Shown here piece by piece: positions 10,687-21,921 of a stretch of DNA of 64,000 bases. This stretch comes from Xiphydria camelus (Eukaryota; Arthropoda; Insecta; Hymenoptera; Xiphydriidae). The notes under the pieces were generated by a model that was not told the DNA's origin, did not search any database, and worked only from the letters and a program-made list of their open reading frames with translations. How positions within the stretch are numbered: position 1 is the first letter of the stretch; the number at the start of each line of letters is the position of its first letter. A program made the translations under genes and the position numbers. The stretch covers positions 12,176,562-12,240,561 of the forward strand of contig OY783191.1 of NCBI GenBank assembly GCA_963678675.1, in the 5' to 3' direction.

Positions 10687-11160
10687 AGGATAGCACGCGG
10701 CTACGGAATTGCGTTCAGCTCGACCTCCCACCACTTCATTTGCAGAGATCTACGAATACGCGCGCGTTACATCTCCCACCAGCTTTACGTATCGTTCTAT
10801 TACTCAGAGAAGAATTAATTTGCTACTCTGAAACTTGGAGGCCTTATAGGAACAAATCTCAGCTTTCTTCTAAAATTATTTTAAAAAATAAGAAAATTGT
10901 CCAAATTAAAGAAAAACAAATTTATTTTTGATTTTCAAAAATTAGGGTAAAATTTTTAATTTTTAAACAAATTGATATGGCCACCAGAAAGTTTGTGGAA
11001 AAATCTATGAAAAACATTTCTAGTGAAATTTTGTTTAAGACAATAGGAAAAAAGTTACAGATGTTTAAAAGTAAGGCTTTGCTTAAATAACCCAAAAATT
11101 GTACCCCCTCCACTTTGATAAATAATTCTCAAAATGAATTAATTTTTGGTGTGAGGAGTA
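10687..11160. other. Spacer without recognised genes
   Basis: A GC-richer stretch just outside the palindrome is followed by A/T-rich sequence. I see no motif or open frame worth calling. Confidence 0.55.
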
Positions 11161-12018
11161 CTATCTAATAGGACTACAATTTGGCCAATTTTTAGCCCGA
11201 TCTGACAACTTTAATTTTCGAGGGTGGTACACTTCAGAAATTATGCCCCATATGGGAAAATGGCTTAACTTATCAAGACCGTAGTCATTTTCGAGTCTTG
11301 GTTCAATCGCATTTATCAGGTTCACGAAGCAGTCGAAACCCCGCCTGTATCTGCCCTCGTAGAGCCCCCGGTCCTTGGCGATGACAACGAATCCGTACTT
11401 GTCGGCATTCCAGCAAGCGGAGCATATGTCCTTGAACTTCGCGTAAGGCATGTCCGTGTTCACGTGATCGTTGTGAATGTGTCGGAGGTTTGTGTCATCC
11501 TGCCGGAAGAGCACCAGCAGGTTGGCGTTATCGCGCACCAGGTGCTTGGCAATGCGCGTGTACGTCTGACAGAGGGAGAAGCAGTCGACGTCCTTGTGTC
11601 GATCCATGCAGAAAAAGGCTCTGATGTTGTCTTGCTTCTCGCAAGCGACGTCGTCGAAAATCATTATCGAGTTTGGGAGTATTTCTGCCGGCGACACCAC
11701 CTGCTCATGCTCGTTGAAGGGGTGGTACTCGACACCGTCCACCGAATCGAACAGTTTTTCCAGGAACCTGTACTTGGGCTGATTTATCGATTTCGAGTAG
11801 ACGTACACGTTCTCGAATCTCAGTCCATTGGGATGTGTCACGAGGGTGAGCAGCGCCTTCATCTTGCTGCAGTTGGACGGCCCGCAAAACACTGCCCGCG
11901 CGCTATTTGGAAGCAAATCGCCGTGTCGCTTCTTCTTCTCGGCGCTCCGTTGCGCGAGCTCGTCAAAGTTCGTCACGGGCAGTCTGGTGGTCTGTTCGTC
12001 GAATCGTAGTTTGGCCAT
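11161..12018 (-). pseudogene. Virus-type DNA-packaging ATPase (FtsK/HerA-like, Polinton or A32 type)
   Basis: An open frame of 285 residues from the MAKLRFDEQTT start. Residues about 50-65 hold a P-loop (FCGPSNCSKMKALL) in which the usual Gly-Lys-Thr has become Ser-Lys-Met, which should cripple ATP binding. A Walker B, IMIFDDV, lies about 85 residues further on. The later blocks (FSLCQTYTRIAKHLVRDNANLLVLFRQDDTN, split as FSLCQTYTRI and NLLVLFRQDD) match the signature of ATPases that package DNA in Polinton/Maverick elements and related large DNA viruses. It is transcribed away from the hairpin at 12074, 56 bp upstream of its start. The sequence after LKLSDRAKNW looks like the natural end. The frame is open but the P-loop is degenerate, so I call it a remnant. 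No capsid, protease or PolB gene of such an element is adjacent. Confidence 0.6.
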
Positions 12019-12121
12019 GACTGGTACGAGAGCTATAAGTTGCGCGTTTATATACAATCCGTTCCCCTCTATACCGTATGTCTGACGGCAAGCGCAACAC
12101 CACTTCAGCAGTTTTTCCCGA

Positions 12122-12126
12122 CGGTG
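12122..12126. repeat. Transib target-site duplication, left (CGGTG)
   Basis: CGGTG occurs directly before the left CACAGTG end and again at 16659-16663 directly after the right end. The unoccupied hairpin at 21595 has a single CGGTG at the equivalent place. A 5-bp GC-rich duplication is the hallmark of Transib. Confidence 0.85.
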
Positions 12127-15100
12127 CACAGTGGGGTAGCTATATGGGAAAATAGGGACATAGTGAAAAAAAAGTTACTATATAGGGCTATTCTGTGGTA
12201 TGATTGGTAAGAGTGAACCCCGGCAGAGCAGAAACCGAAGGTATCATAAACTCGTCGCTCGCCTACTTCAAGTAGGAGGGGGGGAAACTCGAGCGCACTT
12301 GCGCAGCGCTGCATTGGTATCGTAGCCGCCTCCGCGCGTGGACTTTCGGGCTGTGTATTCAAGCAACTACTGGACCGATTTTCATTTTGTAAAATGGAAT
12401 CATCTCCCGAAAGTAAGTACTTTTTATATATAATAACCAAAATTCGTAGTCAAGTTGTTAAATTTTGTAAATTACAGTAGTAAAATGAGAAAATATTTCA
12501 AATTTACTGTATTAAAAAAAATTTCAATCATAAAAGAGTAATAGTGCAACTGATAGAAACGATCGGAAACTTTTTGCAAGTTGTAGGTAATATTGTTAGG
12601 TACTAAAAAATGTTTGGTGTTTCCTCAGAATCTCGCAGCTGTAACTTGTGGGTACTATAAATACATGAAACTCGCGTATGTGATAACTTTAGACATGATT
12701 TAACCACTGTATTTCAAATTTAATAGTTTCAATATTTTTTTATTCCAAAAATATGTTAAAAAATTATGTTACCACAGAATGATTATTGATATTGTATTGA
12801 AAAATGTTTTTATTTATTTAAAAAAAAACGTTTTTTAACAAAAAATTCGTACTTATTACTAAAAAAAAGTAAATAAACAGCCAAATTTAAGTGACGAGTT
12901 CAAAATAGTTTACTGAAACATAAAATTCCATAGCGAATTTGAACAACCAAAGCGCGCGAGTCAATCAATAATATTAATAGACTAATGAAAGTATCAGACT
13001 ATTGAGTATCGAATTTGCATAAAACGCGTGCTGGAATATGTTTTCTAATAAGTTTTCTAATAAAACTTGTAGTAACGGTTAATTTTTTTAAGAATAGGAG
13101 TGTAAACATTTATAAACAATACGCGTTTTTTTATGGATAAGCGTCGAAATACTGGTTAAATTAAAAACTGTTTTAAGCAGAAGTTGTAAATAATAAGAAA
13201 GTCCTTTAAATGAGCCGTGTTATGTTATAATCAGATCATTTTTTCAATAAAATTAATGATAGTCGAAACTTATGTAGCCTTAGTTTTTTATTATAATAGA
13301 AAATATCTGAATAATTTGGCAAATAAAAGTTTTTCATAAATATTTGGTTTACATTTTAGGTTCTTCGTCGACCAATAACTCAAATAGTGACCCACTTGAG
13401 TTAACGTATGAGGATGTATTTTCTATCTTGAAACTACATTTACATAAAGGATACGCATCTGCGCAGACTATACTGGAAGCTCATTTTGAAGGCATCTTGA
13501 AACAGCCATATAAAATGCCATCAGATTTCGCAAAATCAAGTTTCAAAAGCCTTGTGGGTCAATTGTACTCAAGATGGAAATCGAAACACTCAAAACACGA
13601 AGCATTTATGTCATCGTATAAAGATTGGTTAGAAGCAAAGACTATCGTTTTCCCGAAAGCATTAAGTCCTTCAACTTCGCCCGTTAAAAAAAAACAAAAG
13701 TTCATGAGGAAAGTACAGAGAAGAGGAAGAACTTTAAAGAGTTAGGCGAAAAACAACGAAGACGCAGAACTTTGAGTTTATGCAGTTCATCATCAAGTCC
13801 CGAAGAAATGGCCTATGCTGCAGGACGTAAATAGAAAGCTGCTGGCAATGATGATGCTGCATATCTTCTTGAACAAATTGCAGTCGGACCCCCATCAACA
13901 GCCAGCGTTATTCGACAGACTTGCGATTCGCATGTTACAAAAATGAGTCCTGATGAAGCTGTCGTGTGGCTATTTCAAATGAATGCCACTAAACGCCAGT
14001 ATGAAATAAATTCAAAAAGTAACCCCGGACGTTACCCAACTTATAAAGTCATGAGTGAGGCAAAAGATAAGTGCTATCCTTCTAATATAAAGATCTCTGG
14101 GCACTATGCAGAGGTACCCTTAGAAGACTTATTACAACACACTGCTCAGCGTCTTTGTGAAGATCTGATCGAAGTTTGTGAACAGATACCTGCAGAAAAA
14201 CGAGATACACTAATTTTACAGTGCAAGCACGGTGGTGACGGGTCTTCTGGACACAGTGAGTACAAGCAGGCTTTTGTAGATGCTGATGGAGTTGAACACG
14301 AAGACTCGTGTATGTTTATAACATCTCTGGTACCTTTGCGATTAATCACCAGAGATCCAATAACTAATAAGGATACTGTTTTGTGGCAAAATCCAGTGCC
14401 TAATTCTCCAATATATAATCGTCCGATTAGATTGCAGTTTGCGAAAGAAACACCGGAGTTCATACAAGCTGAAAAACAATGGATGGATCAGCAAATCGAA
14501 AAAGTTAAGAACTTACAAGCTGAAATTATGGTCGGCTCTGTAAATCTGAAGGTGGGTTTTCAGATGTTTCCGACAATGTTTGACGTTAAGCTCATCAATG
14601 GCATGACGGGCAACACTTATACAAAGAAGTGTTATAATTGCGGTTTAACGTCAAAGGACTTTAATAACATCGATAAGTGCTTCAGTAAGGAAATAAAGAG
14701 CGAGACCATGCAGTATGGTCTTTCTACTTTGCATGCTAGAATACAATTCTTTCAGATCATCTGCAATATAGGATACAAGTTACCTTTTTTGAGTAATGCA
14801 CTTGGACCAAAGGATCCGCGGTATCCGCAGATGCTTGAGCATAAAAAAGAAATTTATAAAGGTTTTAAGGAAAAAGTTAAATTAAAAGTGGATCAGCCAA
14901 AGGTAGGAGCCGGAAATACAAACGATGGCAACACTGCACGCAAGGCCTTTCAACATCCAACAGTTACTGCAGAAATCACAGGTGTGGATCCAGAACTCGT
15001 TCAACGATTCGCTTATATACTAGAAGCTCTCACTTGTGGTTATGAGCTGAACCTCCATTTATTTGGTGAGTTTTGCACTGAAACTGCTCGTTTTTATGAC

Positions 15101-16658
15101 AGCAAGTATAAATGGTACGAGATGTCACCAACCGTGCATAAAGTTCTTGTGCATGGAAAAGACATTATTGAACATTTGAAGCTGCCTCCTGGATTACTAT
15201 CAGAGGAGTGTCTCGAGCATGGGCATAAGAAAATTAGATATATTCGACAATATTTGTCGCGTAAATGTTCTCGAGAGAAAATCATGCATGATATTTTCCA
15301 CCGCATGCTTGCTGAGTCTGATCCCATAATTGCTGGTCTTATTTGCAAAACTAAGCGACACCATCAGCCACTGTCATCGGTAGTACGAGCAATGGTTGTT
15401 GCACCAAGCATCGATATTGATGTTGCACAATCCAGTGATCATATTGCCGGTGATAGTGCCATCGAACCAGGTGCAGATATCGATAGTGATACTGAATATA
15501 TGTCTGATGATGAGGTACCATTAATTGATATAATATTCTCAGATTCAGATGAGAATTCTGATTATAGTGATTCAGATATAGAATTGTAAAGTATATTTTA
15601 CCGTTAATGTTTGCTAAATTATTGTACTTAAAATTTTGCTTCAATTAAGATAAAAGTCTTTCGCAATAATTAGTATAGTTCTATGTATTGACATTTTCAA
15701 ATGATTATTAATATTTTTATATTGAAAAAAGTTAATTTGCATCTGCAATTGTTATTTTAAAACATGCTTTAAATTACTTATCTCTTCGTAAGCAATATTT
15801 TAAATTACAAATATGCAAGTTCGACTGTGATAAACAACTTTTGTAATAATAATTATATTTGTAGAAATGCGAATCAATTATACATTTTAACCTTATTTAT
15901 CATTTTTAATGGCTTTTATCTATTTTAATAATAAAATTTACTTTTGTACGCAGTGTAAATTTTAATATTTTAATCTGAAATCTTTTAAATATCTTTTAAA
16001 CATTGCTGCTGTTAAAGTCTTGTAAAACATACGTTTTTGTAAAAAATAAAATATGTAAAAATGATTATTTATTTTCAAATATTGCCTTCCACTTATCCAC
16101 TTCTATTCTTTTTTTTTAATCATCGATTTTTATATGTCAGCCATTTACAGTAATAGCTTTTTTAGGTTAAACGAACTTAAAAAATTAAAAATTAAACCAA
16201 CACATGGTCACCAATTGTTTCAACAATTAATTGTTTAATACCAAATCTAATAATGTAAGTTGATTCTATGAGAAAAAATAAGACAAAAATGTCGGTTTCA
16301 TTTTTTTTATTAGACATGTATTTTGTTAGTAACAGCGTTTGTTATATTGTAAAAAGCATTAAATAGCCAACGACTGACTAAATACGCATCCAATCAAAAA
16401 AATGAAATTTACATTTTTGTCTTCTTTTTTACATAGAATCGTCTGGCGCTATTAGATTTTGTACTAAAAATTGTTATCCAAAGATATTGCAAAAAAATAT
16501 TTAATTTGCAAAAATTTTGCACACGCTGATAATTTTTAATAATTTTGACATCGAATTTGAACTCAGCGACCCCCAAAATCTAAATACCCCAAATTTCAAA
16601 CGTGTAGAAAAATATTTTGATGAATGTCCCCATTTACCCATATAGCTGTCCCACTGTG
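12127..16658 (+). mobile_element. Transib DNA transposon (RAG1-like), 4.5 kb
   Basis: The element starts CACAGTGGGGTAGCTATATG and ends with the reverse complement of CACAGTGGGACAGCTATATG; the terminal inverted repeat is about 35 bp with a few mismatches. The first seven bases are identical to the consensus heptamer of V(D)J recombination signals. The 5-bp CGGTG duplications are identical. One two-exon transposase gene lies inside (12394-15589). The 3' part, 15590-16657, is AT-rich noncoding sequence. The element is full length at both ends but its gene carries two lesions. Confidence 0.88.
12394..15589 (+). pseudogene. Transib transposase, RAG1-core homologue, two lesions
   Basis: Exon 1 is 12394-12412 (MESSPE plus one base), then a GTAAGT donor, a 947-bp intron, an acceptor AG ending at 13359, and exon 2 from 13360. 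Reading is open to a 9-A run at 13686-13694, where a frameshift is needed, and then meets a TAG at 13832-13834. From the ATG at 13943 there are 548 open residues. Numbered from there: D99 in GGDGSSGH, D214 in MFDVKLINGMTG and E421/E422 in LSEE are the expected DDE acids; C230/C233 and H399/H404 match the spacing of the RAG1 zinc-binding cysteine and histidine pairs. The tail is acidic. The enzyme would cut at CACAGTG ends by a hairpin-type mechanism, as known for Transib and RAG. The catalytic core is undamaged; only the N-terminal part is broken. Confidence 0.88.
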
Positions 16659-16754
16659 CGGTGGTCGAAAATTGCATTGGATCTAATGCAAGATTCGACC
16701 ACCGTCGGTAAAAACTGCCGAAGTGGTGTTGCGCTTGCCGTCAGACATACGGTA

Positions 16755-17241
16755 CACGCCAGCGTAGCACATTGCATATCGGTTGGCGCTATCGAATCCC
16801 AGATGGTTCCCTAAAATTCGATGACAATACCGACAGCCCAGACACGTACCAAATAGCCAGGACACGAACCAAATAGACGTTTCAGTCCGAAAAACATCGG
16901 CCATCTCAATAGTGGTGAATATGACAGATGCTCTGACAAATAGTTTGATAATCGTTTGGATTTTTTTCGAATAATCAAGATAGTGAACGGAAGTAGTGCC
17001 ATTTTTTTCTGGTTGTGCATAAAGAGTAGAAAAGGAGATAAGTATCTCAGAAGTGCCATCAGATAAGTTACTTCCTAATTGACCGATTTAACCTCATTTT
17101 GATCACGTATATAAAGGACAAATACTTTGTGGACATTCTATTTTTTGTTTTCAGCGTCATGCGAGAACGGGACGGATTGATGGAAATTTAATTTTTCTTC
17201 GCTGTCAAAAATCAACCTAGGTAGAAAAGAATTCTCTAGAA
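16755..17241. other. Remnant related to the inner arm of the 56-kb element
   Basis: From about 16905 the sequence (TCTCAATAGTGGTGAATATG onward) runs parallel to 56380-56718 and inverted to about 59490-59660, up to the same downstream junction. No gene is seen. Confidence 0.55.
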
Positions 17242-17377
17242 TTGCGGTACAATGCCACGGTAGGAATATCAGGTTTTACCGACATGACATGCTCCGACAA
17301 GGTCTGTATCAACTTTAGCGGTATATTGGGGGCACTGCACTAATCCTGTAGCACATTTTTCTATCTGGGAAAGCATA

Positions 17378-18274
17378 GAGGAAAATGCCCTAATACGAAG
17401 ATAGTTCCTAATATGGGGTAGTTAACTTTTGAGCGAGTATTAGTTCCGACGTCTATTTCGTACATTGCGTACTAATCACCGACTTGCCAGAAAGCGCCCA
17501 TTTTCTTTTTGGAGCAAACATGTGTTCTGTTTTGACGTTTGAGGTTATAATAATTTTGCGTTGTAAGGAAAGTTTTCTAGTCGTGTTGCATTTTGGATGT
17601 TTAAGGACTTAAAGGTGAGTTTTTAAAGTTTTAATAATATCATTCTATATAAAATTTTGCGTAGTTTATGAAAATGATTTTGTTTTTTAAAAGAACACAT
17701 TTTTTGCAAAAAGTCACCCCTCCTAAAAATCTAATTTGCTCCTAATATGGGGTACTTATCAATTCCTAATTTGGGGTACCCCAAAGGTGAAGAATGGGTG
17801 ATGTGTCAAGGCTGCTTCATATGGAATCACGTCGAATGTGCTGGTTGCGAAAAAAGCCGGTATATTTGTGACTTTTGCCCTAGTAAATAGATTTGTTTTG
17901 TGTTCTTCTTAGATAAGGCCATTTTTGGCTCATAAGAAAAAAATCTTTTGTTAGAAGTAGTCTTTATATTTCATTGCCATAAATAAATAGTTTTTATACA
18001 AAAAACCCAAAATAATTTTAGTTATTTTTAAATTTTACATGTTAACATAGTGTACCCCATATTAGGATAACGTATGCTCCTAATATGGGGCAGTGAAACT
18101 TTTTTTCAATGCTGCATATTTTCTTCTGCATTTTTTTTAAAACCTGTTTCTTCTTATTAAATGCTTAAAAAGTGTTCAAGGAAACGCAAAATTTAGAAGT
18201 AGTGTTTAAAAGTCACTATATTTTTTTATTACAGTGTTTTTAAAAAAAGTACCCCATATTTGGACACTTTCCTC
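17378..18274 (+). mobile_element. TA-flanked element with GAGGAAAATGCCC ends, probably pogo/Tc1-like
   Basis: GAGGAAAATGCCCTAATA at 17378 and GAGGAAAGTGTCCAAATA (reverse strand) ending at 18274 are bounded by TA. The host palindrome's other arm (about 19055-19070) preserves the empty site with a single TA. CCTAATATGGGGTA and close variants occur at least six times in both orientations near the ends and middle, as subterminal binding repeats would. It contains one zinc-finger coding fragment. Confidence 0.65.
17786..17890 (+). pseudogene. PHD-like zinc-finger C-terminal exon
   Basis: An open segment ends in TAG and encodes EEWVMCQGCFIWNHVECAGC, then RYICDFCPSK. The pattern C-x2-C, W-x-H-x2-C, C-x2-C with a Trp is that of a PHD-type finger at the carboxyl end of several insect pogo-like transposases. 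AAAG just before GGTGAAGAA may be a 3' splice site. No catalytic domain remains, so the surrounding element is non-autonomous. Confidence 0.4.
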
Positions 18275-18495
18275 TATTATTATGGTAGTACAGCTGTACA
18301 GCGTTCCGATAATATATCGTCTTCCTGTACTGACAGTATACATGCATTTTTTACCTCCAATATGCCGGAATTAAAAATCTCTAGAACTCTACGGTACAAT
18401 GCTATGGTAGGAATATCAGGTTCTACCGACATAACATACTTCGACAAGGTCTGTATCAACTGATATTCCTACCGTGGCATTGTACCGCAGAGTTA

Positions 18496-18952
18496 AGGTC
18501 GGGTCACACATTACCGGGCCGTGCCAGGGCCGGAGCACGGCCGAGTATCGTCCGTCGTCCGGCGGATGATCTGTCCAATAGAATCAAATGCTTTTGTTCA
18601 CACTTTACCGAGCCGTGACCGGGCGTCGCCAATGGACCGTCACCGGGCCGGGCCAGTTAGTTCAGTTTTACTTTTTCATCGTGACGGTCCGGCCGCGCTT
18701 CTCTTGTTTCTGTAATTTACGTGTTTTAGTGCAATCAACCTAGCAGTTTCCAAGGCAACTGACGACTGACGACCATGTGTGATTACTAGATACACGCGCC
18801 GTGCAAGGGTTCTGACCTTTTCTTCCTCTTCGGCCGTGTTCGACCCTGGCACGGCCCGGTAATGTATGTCTCACCCTTTAACGTGCCGTGCCAGGGCCGA
18901 ATGACGGCCGTGTCCCGGCCCTGGCACGGCCCGGTAATGTGTGTCCCAACCT
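18496..18952. mobile_element. Harbinger-type MITE, TTA-flanked
   Basis: The ends AGGTCGGGTCACACATTACC and its near reverse complement are flanked by TTA at 18493-18495 and 18953-18955. The interior is GC-rich with repeated GGGCCGTGCCAGGGCCGG blocks. The 3-bp TTA duplication points to PIF/Harbinger. It has no coding capacity. Confidence 0.6.
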
Positions 18953-19334
18953 TTAGAGAGATTTTTAATTCCGGCATATTGGAGGTAAAAAATGCATGTA
19001 TACTGTCAGTACAGGAAGACGGTATATTATCGGAACGCTGTACAGCTGTATTACCATAATAATATGCTTTCCCAGATAGAAAAATGTGCCACAGGATTAG
19101 TGCAGTGCCCCCAATATACCGCTAAAGTTGATACAGACCTTGTCGAAGCATGTCATGTCGGTAGAACCTGATATTCCTACCGTGGCATTGTACCGCAATA
19201 GGCCTCTTGGCGAAGCGAATGGCTGTTGTAAAAAGGGTGAGACAGAGTATCATCCAAGATATTTTATGTGAAGCCAGTACTTCAAGATCTGATTTACCCC
19301 TACGCAAGAAGAAATCCCTCCTGAACCTGAACGT

Positions 19335-19821
19335 TCAAATATTGAGGAAACTGTGGATAGGCAACGTACCATCGGAGTACAAATAAACTTGAGAAATAAC
19401 TATTGGAGCACGAACTCTATGTTCAGGGCATATCTTACATTTTACTATGCAAATGTTATTTTCCCATTTTAGTTCCACATATCCAACTGAAGAATCTCCA
19501 TAACCCTCTCTTTCAGCCCTGAAATAATACAATAAATAGATAAAATAGCTTTTGTGGCTTTCGGTAACATAAACTAACAAAATATATTTCCACAGTGAAT
19601 TCTTATTTGTCAGACAGATTACCACATAAAAAAGGTAAAGTGTTCCACCACTTTATACTAAAATTATAGAAAGAAAAACTATTATATATTACTAACCGTT
19701 TAGCTTTAACTCCACGTTGCTCGGCAGACATAAATTCGTTTCTTGAGAAAAAATTAACCACCATCAACGAGTCCACCAAAGGCAGATTATCAGACTGTGC
19801 TTTTAAAAATCCTTCAGACAT
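19335..19821 (-). pseudogene. ISL2EU-type YqaJ-associated protein, first two exons
   Basis: Exon 1 (19821-19697) begins MSEGFLKAQSDNLP and ends GVKAKR at a GTTAGT donor. The acceptor AG lies at about 19519, and exon 2 from 19518 encodes REGYGDSSVGYVELKWENN, then KCKICPEHRVRAP, reading to a stop near 19335. This order of blocks matches the N-terminal part of the large YqaJ-exonuclease protein carried by ISL2EU transposons, as I remember that family. The nuclease domain itself is absent, so this is a truncated copy. Splice sites are intact. A promoter-like GC-richer stretch lies upstream at 19880-20030. Confidence 0.45.
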
Positions 19822-20066
19822 ATTGCTTATGAATGAAAAATAATGTGTATACACAAATACACGACTTAAATCTGTAAACCGGCCCATACACGGTTATACA
19901 AAACTGAAGCGTCGGGGTAAAATTCAAGAAGGCCGCTCGTGCCCCGTCGGTAGGGCAGATCTCCGTCGGTACTGACTGCCCCTGAATGCACGCAACCAGC
20001 CCGTTGGTGGCGCCGAACTATCCTAGCTTAACTACTCACTGCAATATTGTGAAGTCTGAGCTCATT

Positions 20067-21420
20067 TCAAACGACTGAGCATTTCTCCTTGCCGCAATTT
20101 GCAAAATTTGCGATTTTTTTGGTTAAACCAACAGTTTCTAAGTCGAAAAAGCCAAAAGCATATTTATCGTGTAAAAAATGCACATTTCTACTAAGGTCTC
20201 CACCATTCTCCGAAGGTGACCGTGTAGAACTATCTGAGTTCACTGGGTCATTCTCGTTCGTTGCTGGAGCGCTAAATAAGTTCACACCAGAGCTGTATGA
20301 TTTCCCTTCCGATCGATCGTTCATACCTGAACCTTAGTGCAGCGCCATCATTAGCTAATTGAATTCTTTGCCTTTTCGCCTCAATAGTGTGACGAACTTC
20401 TGCAGCTCTCTTTAAAGTTTTTTATTCGCTGAGAGTGGATGATTATATACTCAGTGTATTTCAGTCGTAATTTCTCGTAAACAAACAAAATATATCTCTC
20501 TCCTTCATTTTTTTCTGCCACTATTGCTCCCACTCGATAATCCATTGATGCCGTACGACTATAGCAAATGGATTTTGATGCTTTCCTGCTCACAGAAGCG
20601 TTCACTCTCATTTTTCTGAGTTGATTGCGAGAATGCATATTTTCGAGCATTTTTAGCCAAATCGTTGGAGATTCCTTTTAGAATTTGTTTTAACCTTTAG
20701 AGTTCGGGGGTGGTCGGTAAATCGACGAGCAGTCAGGTCGGGGCCTCAAAATAGGAAATTTATAGATTTTATTTATAAATTTCACGTCTAAAAAAAAGTC
20801 GATTTTAACTGAAATTTCCCCGGACTCTAAAGGTTAAAACGTCACTTGGGATGCCATCTCCGATGGTTCCATGGGAGTATTCTTCAGGATTCATCAGAAT
20901 GCCACACCATTTGATGTCACAGTTATCATGAATATTAGAAGCGCGATCAGGAATATTTTGAACACTCTAAGCCTGCAACGTCTCCTACGTTCTGTGCAAC
21001 TGCGTATTTAAAGCATTTATGGAAATAATCTATCATTGGTTTGACTAATTCTTTTTCTGGATCTTTGTCTTTCGGGACATTTAATAAAACTTTTTTCGTG
21101 CTTCGAGTTAAGTGACGTTGATCAGAAAGTTTGATAGTTTCATGCTTTAGAACACTCCTCAATTTCGCAACAGCTGATGAATCTTCATCACCAACAAATA
21201 TGCCTCATTCCACATTCTGCTTTTTAAAAATTTATTGAGTAGCCATTTTTACAACCAAGCTGGTTCCATCACCTTAGCGGTTCAACAAAAACCTTTACAA
21301 CAGACGTACTCCGCTTTAGTAATTCCTTTATTGCACATGATGCAAGAACGATTTTCATTTTCAGTTACATAAGCCACTCTGTGTAGGTACCGTAGAAAGA
21401 GACGAATCCATTGAGATTGT
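20067..21420 (-). pseudogene. Mutator-like (MULE) transposase with C-terminal exonuclease domain, relic
   Basis: On the minus strand pieces of one long protein follow in order through frameshifts and stops. They are a Cys-containing block (CIMCNKGI, EYVCCKGF, AKVMEP); GDEDSSAVAKLRSVLK; a WCGILMNPEEYSHG motif; KASKSICYSRTASMDYRVG; ERYILFVYEKLRLKYTEY; and finally FGFFDLETVGLTKKIANFA, which matches the first acidic motif (DxE) of DnaQ-type 3'-5' exonucleases. This arrangement is that of arthropod Mutator-like proteins with an exonuclease tail. A 140-bp TTAA MITE (20694-20833) splits it. It is heavily decayed and certainly inactive. Confidence 0.6.
20694..20833. mobile_element. piggyBac-type MITE, TTAA-flanked
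   Basis: CCTTTAGAGTTCGGGG and its near reverse complement CCCCGGACTCTAAAGG are flanked by TTAA at 20690-20693 and 20834-20837. Removing it rejoins the Mutator relic. Its first bases resemble the ends of the full piggyBac at 50377 (CCCTTTCGAGACCCG). Confidence 0.75.
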
Positions 21421-21594
21421 CATAATTATTACCAGAATCTCACTTTGACCACGCGGTGTTAAAAGATAGCATCAATCTCACCAGTTGTTTGCCTGTTTGT
21501 TTACATCTACCGATGCGAATTTAATCCGCCATTGTTACGTCATATCCCGGTGGGCCATCTTGCCACAAGACGCGCCGAGATGTACCGTATGTCT

Positions 21595-21726
21595 GACAGC
21601 AAGCGCAACACCACTTCGGCAGTTTTTACCGACGGTGGTCGAAAATTGCATTGGATCTAATGCAAGATTCGACCACTGTCGGTAAAAACTGCCGAAGTGG
21701 TGTTGCGCTTGCCGTCAGACATACAG
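21595..21726. mobile_element. Hairpin element B (CCGTATGTC family), uninterrupted copy
   Basis: CCGTATGTCTGACAGC to GCCGTCAGACATACAG forms a nearly perfect hairpin with a short loop (about TTGGATCT), flanked by TA. It shows the single CGGTG into which Transib inserted in copy A. Confidence 0.8.
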
Positions 21727-21921
21727 TATGTATGTGATCCGCGAACGGGTAGGCTACGCGTAGGAATAGCGGTCGACATGTGAGCCTTGAAGAGTGTCGA
21801 GTGTGTGTGCGTGTGTGAGCTAATAACGGTAACATATAACCGCGCGTAGTATAGCGACACCTATGTGGATACAATCTACGAAAGCTCTGTAACGTCGGGT
21901 AACAAGAGTGTAAAGGAGTAT

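Larger units (their letters stand above)
12074..16752. mobile_element. Hairpin element A (CCGTATGTC family), interrupted by Transib
   Basis: CCGTATGTCTGACGGC begins at 12074 and its reverse complement ends at 16752, with TA on both sides. Removing the 4.5-kb Transib and one CGGTG leaves a hairpin of about 140 bp that matches copy B at 21595-21726 almost base for base. It has no coding capacity of its own. Confidence 0.75.
17242..19198. mobile_element. Palindromic element with TTGCGGTACAATGCC ends
   Basis: TTGCGGTACAATGCCACGG at 17242 and its reverse complement ending at 19198 are the tips of a fold-back in which both arms carry the same order of blocks (the GTCTGTATCAACTTTAGCG block, then TATCTGGGAAAGCAT, then TTAAAAATCTCTAG). 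Two other elements are nested inside, at 17378-18274 and 18496-18952. A short 100-bp hairpin made only of its tips lies at about 18392-18486. Relatives are at 56730-57420. It has no transposase of its own. Confidence 0.6.

Noticed and set aside
12146..12154. RSS-like nonamer 12 bp after the Transib heptamer (GGGAAAATA left, GGGTAAATG right)
   Set aside because: A-rich in the middle but a poor match to ACAAAAACC, and nothing comparable lies at 23-bp spacing. The heptamer is supported; a 12/23 pair is not.
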